DNA of 64,000 nt, from positions 124,001 through 188,000 of the forward strand of contig NZ_FNHI01000016.1 of the NCBI RefSeq assembly GCF_900103455.1, given 5' to 3'. The notes beneath the pieces are model-generated. The model was not told where the DNA came from. It saw only the letters and a program-made list of their open reading frames with translations, and made no database searches. The DNA is from Streptomyces wuyuanensis (GTDB lineage Bacteria; Actinomycetota; Actinomycetes; Streptomycetales; Streptomycetaceae). Both the position numbers and the translations under genes were made by a program. Positions 21,237 through 29,638 of the stretch are shown piece after piece. Within the stretch, counting starts at the first letter, position 1. Each line of letters begins with the position of its first letter.

Positions 21237-23494
21237 CGGCTCCCTCCCCCACCACCCCGCGCGACGGCGGCGCGCGCCGCGGCGACAATCCGCGGCGTGC
21301 GAACCCGCGCCGGGCGGCCCGCAAGCCCGCCGCGCCCGCGAAGCAGAAGAGCGTCCGCACCCCCACCGTGCTCCAGATGGAGGCCGTGGAGTGCGGTGCC
21401 GCCGCGCTCGCCATGGTGCTCGGCCACTACGGCCGGCACGTGCCCCTGGAGGAGCTGCGGATCGCCTGCGGTGTCTCCCGCGACGGCTCGCGTGCGAGCA
21501 ACATCCTCAAAGCGGCCCGCAGTTACGGTCTCCAGGCCAAGGGCATGCAGATGGAGCCGGCCGCGCTCGCCGGAGTCCGGGCGCCGGCCATCCTGTTCTG
21601 GGAGTTCAACCACTACGTCGTCTACGACGGCATGGGCCGCCGGCTCGGCCGCCGCGGGGTGCACATCAACGACCCGGACAAGGGCCGCCGGTTCGTGTCC
21701 ATGGAGGACTTCGACACCAGCTTCACCGGAGTGGTGCTGGTCTTCGAACCCGGCGACGGCTTCCGCCGCGGCGGCCGCAAGCCCGGCGTCCTGCGCTCCG
21801 TGCCCGCCCGGTTGCGCGGCACCACCGGCACGATGGCCGCCGCGCTGCTCGCCAGCCTGCTGCTGGTCGCGGTCGGCGCGGCGCTGCCCGCGCTGAGCCG
21901 TACGTACATCGACATGTACCTGGTGGGGCGCCAGACCTCCCTGCTGGGGGTCCTCTTCGCCTCGATGGCGGCGATGGTCGCGCTGACGGCCGTGCTGACC
22001 GGACTCCAGCAGGCGAACCTGCTGCGCGGCCGCATCATCTCGTCCACACTGGGCAGCGCCCGGTTCTTCCGGCATCTGCTCAGGCTCCCCGTCACGTTCT
22101 TCGGCCAGCGAAGTCCCGCCGACCTCGTGCAGCGGCTGCAGTCGAACGACGCGGTCGCCGAGACCCTGGCCCGTGACCTCACCGCGTTCGGCGTCGACGG
22201 CGTCGTCGTCGTCCTGTACGCGCTGCTGCTGTGGACCTACGACCCCCAGCTCACCGTGGTCGGGGTGCTCGTCGCGCTGCTGAACGTGGTCGCCATGCGG
22301 GTCGTGGTCCGGCTGCGGGCGACACGTACCCAGAAGCTGCGCGCCGACAGCGCCCGGCTGACGAACACCTCGTACACCGGCATCCAGCTGATCGAGACGA
22401 TGAAGGCGACCGGTGGCGAGAACGGCTACTTCCGACGCTGGGCCGGACAGCACGCCATCACGCTGGAGGAACAGCAGCGGCTCGGTGTGCCGAGCGCGGT
22501 GCTCGCCGTCGTGGCCCCCACCCTGGCCACGCTGAACAGCGCGCTGATCCTGTGGATCGGTGGGCTGCGGGCGGTCGAGGGCCACATCTCGATCGGTCTG
22601 CTCGTGGCCTTCCAGGCCCTCGTGACCCGGTTCACCGCGCCGATCACCCGCCTCAACGGCATGGCGTCGCGCATCCAGGACTTCGCCGCCGACGTGGCCC
22701 GGCTGAAGGACGTGGAGAACTTCCCGGCCGACGGGCTGTACACCCGCCCCGAGCCCCCCGCGAGCACCCGCAGGCTGCGCGGCCACGTCACGCTGGAGAA
22801 CATCACCTTCGGCTACAGTCCGCTGGACAAGCCGCTGCTCACCGGCTTCTCGCTGTCGGTCGGTCCGGGCAGCCAGGTCGCGCTCGTCGGCGGCTCCGGC
22901 AGCGGCAAGTCCACCGTCTCCCGACTCATCGCGGGGCTCTACAGCCCGTGGGAGGGCGTCATCCGCATCGACGGGCGGCGGCTGGACGAGATCCCGCGCG
23001 GCGCGCTCGCCGCCTCCGTCTCCTTCGTCGACCAGGACGTGTTCCTGTTCGAGGGCACGGTGCGCGACAACGTCGCCCTGTGGGATCCGTCGATCACCGA
23101 CGAGGCCGTCGTCGACGCGCTGAAGGACGCCCAGTTGTACGACGTGGTCGCGCGTCGGCCCGGCGGCGTCCACGGCCGGGTCGAGCAGGACGGCCGCAAC
23201 TTCTCGGGCGGGCAGCGGCAGCGGCTGGAGATCGCCCGGGCGCTGGTGCGCCGGCCCAGTGTGCTGGTGCTGGACGAGGTGACCAGCGCGCTCGACGCGG
23301 AGACCGAGCAGTTGATCATCGACAATCTGCGCCGCCGCGGCTGTGCCTGCGTGGTGATCGCCCACCGGCTGAGCACCGTGCGCGACAGCGACGAGATCGT
23401 CGTGCTCGACCACGGCACGGTCGTGGAGCGCGGGCGGCACGAGGAACTGGTCGCACGCGGGGGCGCGTACGCCGAACTGGTCAAGGAGCACTGA
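21233..23494 (+). CDS. NHLP-type ABC exporter with C39 peptidase, permease and ATPase
   Basis: A 753-residue peptidase-containing exporter. The N-terminal C39 domain (about 42-180) has the catalytic Cys in LQMEAVECGAAAL (Cys54), the His in FNHYVVYDG and the Asp in HINDPDKG. The membrane domain (about 195-480) follows, then the ATPase: Walker A GGSGSGKST near residue 553, signature FSGGQRQRLE, Walker B VLVLDEVTSALD and H-loop IAHRLS. It should cleave the leader after GG and export the core. The basic N-terminal tail (about 40 residues rich in Arg/Pro/Ala) is unusual for the family. GTG at 21233 overlaps the adaptor stop. Confidence 0.9.
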   Translation: MTAPSPTTPRDGGARRGDNPRRANPRRAARKPAAPAKQKSVRTPTVLQMEAVECGAAALAMVLGHYGRHVPLEELRIACGVSRDGSRASNILKAARSYGLQAKGMQMEPAALAGVRAPAILFWEFNHYVVYDGMGRRLGRRGVHINDPDKGRRFVSMEDFDTSFTGVVLVFEPGDGFRRGGRKPGVLRSVPARLRGTTGTMAAALLASLLLVAVGAALPALSRTYIDMYLVGRQTSLLGVLFASMAAMVALTAVLTGLQQANLLRGRIISSTLGSARFFRHLLRLPVTFFGQRSPADLVQRLQSNDAVAETLARDLTAFGVDGVVVVLYALLLWTYDPQLTVVGVLVALLNVVAMRVVVRLRATRTQKLRADSARLTNTSYTGIQLIETMKATGGENGYFRRWAGQHAITLEEQQRLGVPSAVLAVVAPTLATLNSALILWIGGLRAVEGHISIGLLVAFQALVTRFTAPITRLNGMASRIQDFAADVARLKDVENFPADGLYTRPEPPASTRRLRGHVTLENITFGYSPLDKPLLTGFSLSVGPGSQVALVGGSGSGKSTVSRLIAGLYSPWEGVIRIDGRRLDEIPRGALAASVSFVDQDVFLFEGTVRDNVALWDPSITDEAVVDALKDAQLYDVVARRPGGVHGRVEQDGRNFSGGQRQRLEIARALVRRPSVLVLDEVTSALDAETEQLIIDNLRRRGCACVVIAHRLSTVRDSDEIVVLDHGTVVERGRHEELVARGGAYAELVKEH

Positions 23495-23495
23495 G

Positions 23496-26354
23496 GTGAT
23501 CCCCGTACAGCCCGGACACCACTCCGGGTCCGCGCATCCCGACGACGCGGTGCTCGCTGCGTTCGGCGGTCTCGGGCAGCACGTCGACTGCGCCGGGCTC
23601 CGTAGTCTGCCGCTGGAGGGGCCGCAGGTGCTGTGGCTGCTGGTCGACGGCGCGCTGGACCTGTTCGCGGTCGACGCGGCCCAGCAGGGGCACTGGCACT
23701 TCCTCGGACGGCTGGAGAAGGGCACGCTGTTGCTCGGCCCGGTGGAGGGCCCCCAGCACACGCTCGTCGCCCGGCCGTTGCAGGGGTGCGTGCTGCGCCG
23801 CATCCCGCTGCTGGAGCTCCAGCCGCAGTCCGGGTACGGCGACGCCTGGTCGTACCAGAGCCAGTACGACAGCCAGGACGGGACCCTCAGCCTGCTGGAG
23901 CACGCGTTCGCGCTCGGCGTCGGGCGCGGTCAGCGGGTGCTCTTCGAGGCACCGCTGGACGGGCGGACGACGGACGACGACGCGGTGACGGACGACGACG
24001 TCCTGTGGCTGCCGGTCTTCCCCGGCAGTGTGCAGTACGGCGCCGCGTTCAGCGCGGACGCAGCCGCCGATCTGCTCGTCGACGGCGCCCTGTGGCAGCA
24101 GATGGTCAACCAGCAGTACCGGCTGCTGTCGGGGCTCGATCGCTGGATCGAGCGGATGGAGCGGGCCCACGAGGACCGGGCCGCCGCCGGGATCAAGGCC
24201 GGGGAGGCGGTGCGCGCGGGCGCCGACCAGGCGCTTCTGGCGTCCATCGGCCGCTCCCGCAGGGCCTCTTCGGCCCGCTCCCGGGGTGCGGTCCCCGACG
24301 ACGCCGTGTACGCGGTGTGCAGGCTCGTCGCCTCCGCGGCGGGCATCACGCTCGCCGAACTCGCCCGGGGCGGACCGGTCGACGAGCGGACCGGCCCGGT
24401 GGAGCGCATCGCGCTCGCCTCCCGGGTGCGTACCCGTGCCGTCCGGCTCGACGGCCGCTGGTGGCGGGAGGACTGCGGCCCGCTGGTGGGTCACCGGGCC
24501 AAGTCCGGGGCGCCGGTGGCGCTGCTGTGGCGGCGCGGCGGCTACCAGGCGGTGAACCCGGCCACCGGCAGCCGCATCCGCGTCGACGAGGAGAACGCCG
24601 AGGAGTTCGAGCAGCGCGCCGTGATGTTCTACCGGCCCCTGCCGGAGCGGCCGCTCGGCCTGTGGCGGCTGATGCGCTTCAGCCTCCGCGGCTCGCGCAC
24701 GGACGTGCGGAACCTGGCCGTCGCGGGGCTGGTCGCGGTCGTCCTGGGCGCGCTGGTGCCGATCGCCACCGGGAAGGTGCTCGGTGTGTACGTGCCGAAC
24801 GCCCAGACCGACCTGATCGTCCAGGTGTCGGTGGCCGTGATGGCCGCCGGGGCCGTCTCGGCCGTGTTCATGCTGATGCAGAACCTCACCGTGCTGCGGA
24901 TGGAGGGCCGGATCGAGAGCACGCTGCAGCCCGCCGTGTGGGACCGGCTGCTGCGGCTGCCGACGAAGTTCTTCGCGGAGCGCTCCACCGGCGAGCTGGC
25001 GAGCGCGGCGATGGGCATCAGCGCCATCCGGCGACTGCTGTCGGGTGTGGGGCCGGTCGTCGTCCAGGCGAGCACGGTCGGGGCGATGAACATGGTGCTG
25101 CTGCTGGTGTACAGCGTTCCGCTGGCGCTCGCGGCCATCGGCATGCTGCTGGTGATCGGTGCCGTGTTCCTGGGCATGGGGCTGTGGCAGCTGCGCTGGC
25201 AGCGCCGGCTGGTGGAGCTGAACAACAAGCTGAACAACCAGGCGTTCCAGACCCTGCGGGGACTGCCCAAGCTCCGGGTCGCGGCGGCGGAGAGCTTCGC
25301 GTACGCGGCGTGGGCGAAGCAGTTCGCGCGGAGCCGGGAGCTGCACCGGCGCGCGGGCCGGATCCGCAATCTGACGACGGTCCTCGACGCGGTCTATCTG
25401 CCGCTGAGCGCGCTGATCATGTTCATGCTGCTGGCGGGCCCGGCGAGCGGCAGTCTGACGGCGGGTGAGTTCCTGACGTTCCACACGGCCGTGACGATGA
25501 TGCTGACGTCCGTGACGCAGCTCACCGGTGCGCTGGTCTCGGCCGCCGCCGTCCTGCCCATGTTCGAACAGATCAAACCGGTCCTGGACGAGGCCCCGGA
25601 GGTACGGGGGACCAGCACCCAGCCGGGTGAGCTGTCCGGGGCGATCGAGGCCCGCAAGGTGTCGTTCCGGTACACCGACGACGGGCCGCTCGTCCTCGAC
25701 GACGTGTCCCTGAACGTCCGGCCGGGAGAGTTCGTCGCGATCGCCGGCCCCAGCGGCTGCGGCAAGTCGACGCTGCTGCGGATGCTGATCGGCTTCGACC
25801 GTCCCGCCTCCGGCAGCGTGCTGTACGACGGCCAGGACCTGGCCGCCCTTGACCAGGCTGCCGTACGCCGCCAGTGCGGTGTCGTACTGCAGAACGCCCA
25901 GCCGTTCACCGGATCGATCCTCGACTGCATCCGGGGCGCGGAGCCCTTCACCGAGGAGGAGGCGTGGGCGGCCGCCGAGATGGCGGGGCTCGCCGAGGAC
26001 ATCCGCCGGATGCCCATGGGCATGCAGACCATGATCTCCGGAAGCGGCGCGATCTCCGGCGGGCAGCGGCAGCGGCTGATGATCGCCCAGGCACTGGTAC
26101 GCCGCCCGCGGGTGCTGTTCTTCGACGAGGCGACGAGCGCCCTCGACAACGCGACCCAGCGGATCGTCACCGAGAGCACGCGCGCGCTGCGCGCCACCCG
26201 GGTGGTCATCGCCCACCGGCTGTCGACGGTGATGGACGCCGACCGGGTGATCGTCATGTCCGAGGGCCGCGTGGTGCAGCAGGGCCCGCCGGCCCGGTTG
26301 CTGGGGGACGTGGGCGGCCGGCTGCACGAGCTGGTGCGGCGGCAGATGATCTGA
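23496..26354 (+). CDS. NHLP-type ABC exporter without peptidase
   Basis: A 952-residue protein. The first 400 residues form the long N-terminal region typical of the NHLM ABC2 subunit, resembling a cyclic-nucleotide-binding fold at the start (FGGLGQHVDCAGLRSLPLEG), then a large soluble region. The membrane domain (about 400-680) is followed by an ATPase with Walker A GPSGCGKST near 751, signature ISGGQRQRLM, Walker B VLFFDEATSALD and IAHRLS. No C39 domain is present; processing is left to the preceding gene, with which it would form a heterodimer. GTG at 23496 is two bases after the previous stop. Confidence 0.9.
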   Translation: MIPVQPGHHSGSAHPDDAVLAAFGGLGQHVDCAGLRSLPLEGPQVLWLLVDGALDLFAVDAAQQGHWHFLGRLEKGTLLLGPVEGPQHTLVARPLQGCVLRRIPLLELQPQSGYGDAWSYQSQYDSQDGTLSLLEHAFALGVGRGQRVLFEAPLDGRTTDDDAVTDDDVLWLPVFPGSVQYGAAFSADAAADLLVDGALWQQMVNQQYRLLSGLDRWIERMERAHEDRAAAGIKAGEAVRAGADQALLASIGRSRRASSARSRGAVPDDAVYAVCRLVASAAGITLAELARGGPVDERTGPVERIALASRVRTRAVRLDGRWWREDCGPLVGHRAKSGAPVALLWRRGGYQAVNPATGSRIRVDEENAEEFEQRAVMFYRPLPERPLGLWRLMRFSLRGSRTDVRNLAVAGLVAVVLGALVPIATGKVLGVYVPNAQTDLIVQVSVAVMAAGAVSAVFMLMQNLTVLRMEGRIESTLQPAVWDRLLRLPTKFFAERSTGELASAAMGISAIRRLLSGVGPVVVQASTVGAMNMVLLLVYSVPLALAAIGMLLVIGAVFLGMGLWQLRWQRRLVELNNKLNNQAFQTLRGLPKLRVAAAESFAYAAWAKQFARSRELHRRAGRIRNLTTVLDAVYLPLSALIMFMLLAGPASGSLTAGEFLTFHTAVTMMLTSVTQLTGALVSAAAVLPMFEQIKPVLDEAPEVRGTSTQPGELSGAIEARKVSFRYTDDGPLVLDDVSLNVRPGEFVAIAGPSGCGKSTLLRMLIGFDRPASGSVLYDGQDLAALDQAAVRRQCGVVLQNAQPFTGSILDCIRGAEPFTEEEAWAAAEMAGLAEDIRRMPMGMQTMISGSGAISGGQRQRLMIAQALVRRPRVLFFDEATSALDNATQRIVTESTRALRATRVVIAHRLSTVMDADRVIVMSEGRVVQQGPPARLLGDVGGRLHELVRRQMI

Positions 26355-26369
26355 CGGCAGGGCAGGGCG

Positions 26370-26394
26370 CCGGGCCGGATCGGAGCCGGCCCGG
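26370..26394 (+). terminator. hairpin at end of exporter operon
   Basis: A 9-bp inverted repeat, CCGGGCCGG-ATCGGAG-CCGGCCCGG, begins 16 bases after the stop of the second ABC gene. Confidence 0.55.
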
Positions 26395-26620
26395 GCCCCG
26401 GAAGCGGCACCGGCGCCGCGCCCCGGTGTGCGGGGAGATGCCGGATGACGCGTGTGCGTGGGCGTGCCGGTCACCCGGTGCGCACTGCCGCGCGGTGCGC
26501 GTCGCACGCCGTGCGGTCCGGTACGGGGCGCGGTCCGGTACGCGTCGTACGGGACGCGGCGGTGCGGCGCGGCCGGGCGGTTGCCGCACGATCGGGCCGT
26601 GCGGCACGGTCCCACGGCCG

Positions 26621-27856
26621 TCAGGCGGTGTGGAGGGTCAGCCCGTACCGGCCGAGGATCTCGTTGACCGGCTGGAACCAGGTGTTGCCGCCCGTGCTGC
26701 AGTTGCCCCAGCCCCCGGACGTCACGCCCTGGGCCTGGTCGCCGCTGATGAACGAGCCGCCCGAGTCGCCGCCCTCGGCGCAGACATCGGTCCTCGTCAT
26801 CTGGTGGACGGCTCCCTGGCTGTAGTTGACGGTCTCGTTCTTGCCCAGCACCGTGCCGCAGTGCCAGCGGGTGGTCGACCCCGAGCGGCAGATCGAGGCG
26901 CCGACCGGGGCCTCCCAGGAGCCGCGGACGAGCCGGTCGGGGGTCTGCCCCCAGCCGAGCACCACGGGGACGGTCCACCAGCCGTGGCCGGTGCTCACCC
27001 ACGCATAGTCGTCGCCGGGGAAGGACGAGCCCTGGAACGTGCCCATGTCGGAGCCGTCCCAGCCGCGGACGAAGCTCCCGGGCCGGCCGCAGTGACCGGC
27101 GGTGACGAAGCCGCCGTGCACCGAGAAGCCTATGGAGCAGCGGACGTTGCCGGTGTAGTACGGGTCGCCGCCGACGACCCCCGCGGCCAGCGTGGCGGGT
27201 GTCTGCCGTACCGGTTCGACCTTCACCGGACCGGCCTCGCGGGCCCGGTCGAGGAAGGCCCGGACGGCCGGGTCGGACTCCTCGCCACGGACGACTCCGA
27301 CGACGACCGCGTTGTCCCGGGGGTCGACGTACCAGTTGCCGACACCGGCGGGCGCGCCGAGCGTGTCGATGCGCTTCCTGGCGGCGTCGAGCCGCGCGGC
27401 GCTGTGCCGTACGAGCCACGCGTCGGCACCCGTCGCCCGTACGGCTGCCGCCTTGTGACGGTCCGTCACGGCGACGGTCAGCCGGCCGGTGGCGGCGTCG
27501 AACCAGGATCCCGCGTAGGCGGCGCCGGCGGCCCGTACCGCCTTGGGCTCCACGGCGAAGGCCGCCTTCTCCCTGGCGAGACGGTGACGGGCCTCCGTCT
27601 CGGTGAGTCCGAGGTCGCGCTGCATGGCGGCGAGCAGTCCCGCCGACGCGGGGGCCCGGGTTGACGGTTCGGCCGGGGTGTCGGCGGCCGCCGGGGCGAG
27701 AGCGGCGCCGCCCCAGGCGCCGAGGACGAGGGCGGCGGACAGGGCGATACGGCGCCAGGTGCGGGAGCGGGGGTGGCGCCCCGGCCCGCGGCCGGCGCGG
27801 GCGTCCGCACCGGCCCGGTCGCGGCCCCATGGGCGTAATCCGGTCGTGTGTCTCAC
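26621..27856 (-). CDS. secreted S1 family serine protease (streptogrisin-like)
   Basis: A 411-residue preproprotein. A basic N-terminus and hydrophobic stretch (RIALSAALVLGAWGGAALAPAAA) form the signal peptide. A pro-region follows, with GLLAAMQRDLGLTETEARHRL typical of the alpha-lytic protease prodomain. The mature protease begins around VVGGDPYYTGNVRCSIGFSV; the His is in GGFVTAGHCG, the Asp in the DDYAWV region, and the Ser in EGGDSGGSFISGD. GTG at 27856 gives a sensible signal peptide; ATG 27922 is alternative. It is secreted, self-processing and extracellular. It lies divergent from a GH16 glucanase across a LacI-type palindrome. Confidence 0.88.
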   Translation of the reverse strand: MRHTTGLRPWGRDRAGADARAGRGPGRHPRSRTWRRIALSAALVLGAWGGAALAPAAADTPAEPSTRAPASAGLLAAMQRDLGLTETEARHRLAREKAAFAVEPKAVRAAGAAYAGSWFDAATGRLTVAVTDRHKAAAVRATGADAWLVRHSAARLDAARKRIDTLGAPAGVGNWYVDPRDNAVVVGVVRGEESDPAVRAFLDRAREAGPVKVEPVRQTPATLAAGVVGGDPYYTGNVRCSIGFSVHGGFVTAGHCGRPGSFVRGWDGSDMGTFQGSSFPGDDYAWVSTGHGWWTVPVVLGWGQTPDRLVRGSWEAPVGASICRSGSTTRWHCGTVLGKNETVNYSQGAVHQMTRTDVCAEGGDSGGSFISGDQAQGVTSGGWGNCSTGGNTWFQPVNEILGRYGLTLHTA

Positions 27857-27930
27857 TACGGTGAACCCTTCGGTCGTACCGGGAGTCGCTTCGGGCGTCC
27901 CGGAGTCGTGGGGGTGGTACACCAGCTGAA

Positions 27931-27942
27931 GAGAGCGCTCTC
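27931..27942. promoter_or_regulatory. GAGAGCGCTCTC palindrome, candidate LacI-type operator
   Basis: A perfect 12-bp palindrome with the central CG step typical of LacI/GalR-family operators such as the CebR site (GGGAGCGCTCCC core, from memory). It lies in the divergent region between the S1 protease and the GH16 glucanase, and may control either gene by sugar availability. Confidence 0.55.
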
Positions 27943-28187
27943 ACCGCCTCGTTACGACAGCATCGCGAGCGCGCTTTGTCCAGACCTCCGGGCCGATCGG
28001 GCTTCCCGCGAGCGCGTCCGACCCACCCCGCCCCGCTCGTTGACAGGAACCCCTCAAGCCGCTTCACTCCGTGAAAGCAGGTACGGACCAATGGCTCCCG
28101 TCCCGCCGACCACTGCACGCTCACGGGCAGGCATCCCCGCCGTGCGGCCGGCCCGCGACCCCCCACCACAGGAACGAGGCGACATCG

Positions 28188-29450
28188 ATGTCATCACGGA
28201 TGCGCAGGCGGCCCGTCAAGGCCGTCGCACTGGCGGTGGCGGCCCTGACGGTCGCCCTGAGCTGGGCCCCCGGCTCGGCTGCGGCGCCCGCCCCGTCCGA
28301 CGGCCCGTCGGTTCAAGCAGTGAACTTCGAGGACACCTTCGACGGCCCGGCGGGATCCGCCGTGAACGGTTCGAGGTGGCAGATCGAGACCGGGGACAAC
28401 GTCAACAACCACGAGCGCCAGTACTACACGGCCGGCAACGCCAACGCCGCGCTCAACGGCCAGGGCCAGCTGGTCATCACGGCCCGCAGGGAGAACCCCG
28501 GCAACTACCAGTGCTGGTACGGGCGGTGCGAGTACACCTCCGCCCGGCTGAACACCGCGGGCCGCTTCACCGCGACCTACGGGCACGTCGAGGCCCGGCT
28601 GAAGGTGCCGCGCGGACAGGGCATGTGGCCGGCGTTCTGGATGCTCGGCAACGACATCGGCGACGTCGGCTGGCCGGCCAGCGGCGAGATCGACATCATG
28701 GAGAACGTGGGCTTCGAGCCGGGCACCGTGCACGGCACGATCCACGGCCCCGGCTACTTCGGCAGCGGCGGCATCGGCGCGGCCTACAGCCTCCCGAACG
28801 GCCAGGCCTTCGCGGACGCCTTCCACACCTTCGCCGTGGACTGGACGCCCGACTCCATCACCTGGTCCGTGGACGGCAACGTCTACCAGCGCCGTACGCC
28901 CGCCGACCTGGGCGGCAGGCAGTGGGTCTTCAACAAGCCGTTCTTCCTGATCCTCAATCTCGCGGTCGGCGGCTACTGGCCGGGCGACCCGGACGGCTCG
29001 ACCGTCTTCCCCCAGCAGCTCGTCGTGGACCACGTCCGCGTCAGCACCTCCGACAGCCCCGGGACGACGGGAGCCCTGCGGGGCCTCGCGGGCAAGTGCC
29101 TCGACGTGGCGGGCGCCAACACCGCCAACGGCACCTCCGTACAGCTCCACACCTGCAACGGCTCCGCCGCCCAGCGCTGGACGGTGGGCACCGACGGCAC
29201 GATCCGCGCCCTCGGCAAGTGCCTCGACGCGGCCTCGGCGGGCACGGCGGACGGCACGCGCGTGCAACTGTGGGACTGCAACGGCACGGGCGCGCAGAGA
29301 TGGGCCTACAACGCGTCGACCCGGGACGTGGTCAACATCCCGGCGAACAAGTGCCTCGACGTCCGTGAGAACGGCACGGCGGACGGGACACCGACACAGC
29401 TGTGGACGTGCGCGGGTACGGCCAACCAGAAGTGGACGCTGGGGTCCTGA
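28188..29450 (+). CDS. secreted GH16 beta-glucanase with ricin-type lectin domain
   Basis: A 420-residue protein. Signal peptide residues 1-35 (RPVKAVALAVAALTVALSW..GSAAA). The GH16 domain is about 40-290, with the catalytic motif GEIDIMENVG near residue 167 (EIDIME, both Glu present) of laminarinase-type enzymes that cut beta-1,3- or beta-1,3/1,4-glucans. Residues about 297-420 are a ricin B (CBM13) trefoil with three repeats (GLAGKCLDVAG, ALGKCLDAAS, NIPANKCLDVRE, each ending in QRW or QKW). ATG at 28188 has GAGG upstream. The enzyme would degrade fungal or plant glucans outside the cell. Confidence 0.92.
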   Translation: MSSRMRRRPVKAVALAVAALTVALSWAPGSAAAPAPSDGPSVQAVNFEDTFDGPAGSAVNGSRWQIETGDNVNNHERQYYTAGNANAALNGQGQLVITARRENPGNYQCWYGRCEYTSARLNTAGRFTATYGHVEARLKVPRGQGMWPAFWMLGNDIGDVGWPASGEIDIMENVGFEPGTVHGTIHGPGYFGSGGIGAAYSLPNGQAFADAFHTFAVDWTPDSITWSVDGNVYQRRTPADLGGRQWVFNKPFFLILNLAVGGYWPGDPDGSTVFPQQLVVDHVRVSTSDSPGTTGALRGLAGKCLDVAGANTANGTSVQLHTCNGSAAQRWTVGTDGTIRALGKCLDAASAGTADGTRVQLWDCNGTGAQRWAYNASTRDVVNIPANKCLDVRENGTADGTPTQLWTCAGTANQKWTLGS

Positions 29451-29473
29451 CCTCGGTCGGCCCGGGGCCCTCC

Positions 29474-29513
29474 CCGGCCGGCGGTGCCATACGCCGATGG
29501 CACCGCCGGCCGG
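29474..29513. terminator. bidirectional terminator hairpin
   Basis: A perfect 17-bp inverted repeat, beginning CCGGCCGGCGGTGCCAT with a 6-base loop, between the convergent GH16 and beta-propeller genes. Confidence 0.8.
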
Positions 29514-29638
29514 CTCGCACGGCCCGCCCGTCGTCCGCACGGCGGCCCGAAGGCCGCCCGGACCGCACGGTCACCGGCGTCGGGCGGTCGGGGGCCCCGA
29601 CGCCGGAGCCGGATCGACGCGGCGGCGGTGACGGGCGG

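Noticed and set aside
20876..23803. Long minus-strand open frame opposite the C39 exporter
   Set aside because: Shadow of the exporter gene; no domain, poor composition.
23481..28169. Long minus-strand open frame of 1562 codons
   Set aside because: It lies opposite the second ABC exporter, which has clear motifs, and passes through the S1 protease region in the wrong frame. The product is low-complexity His/Arg/Gln/Gly, typical of antisense frames in high-GC DNA.
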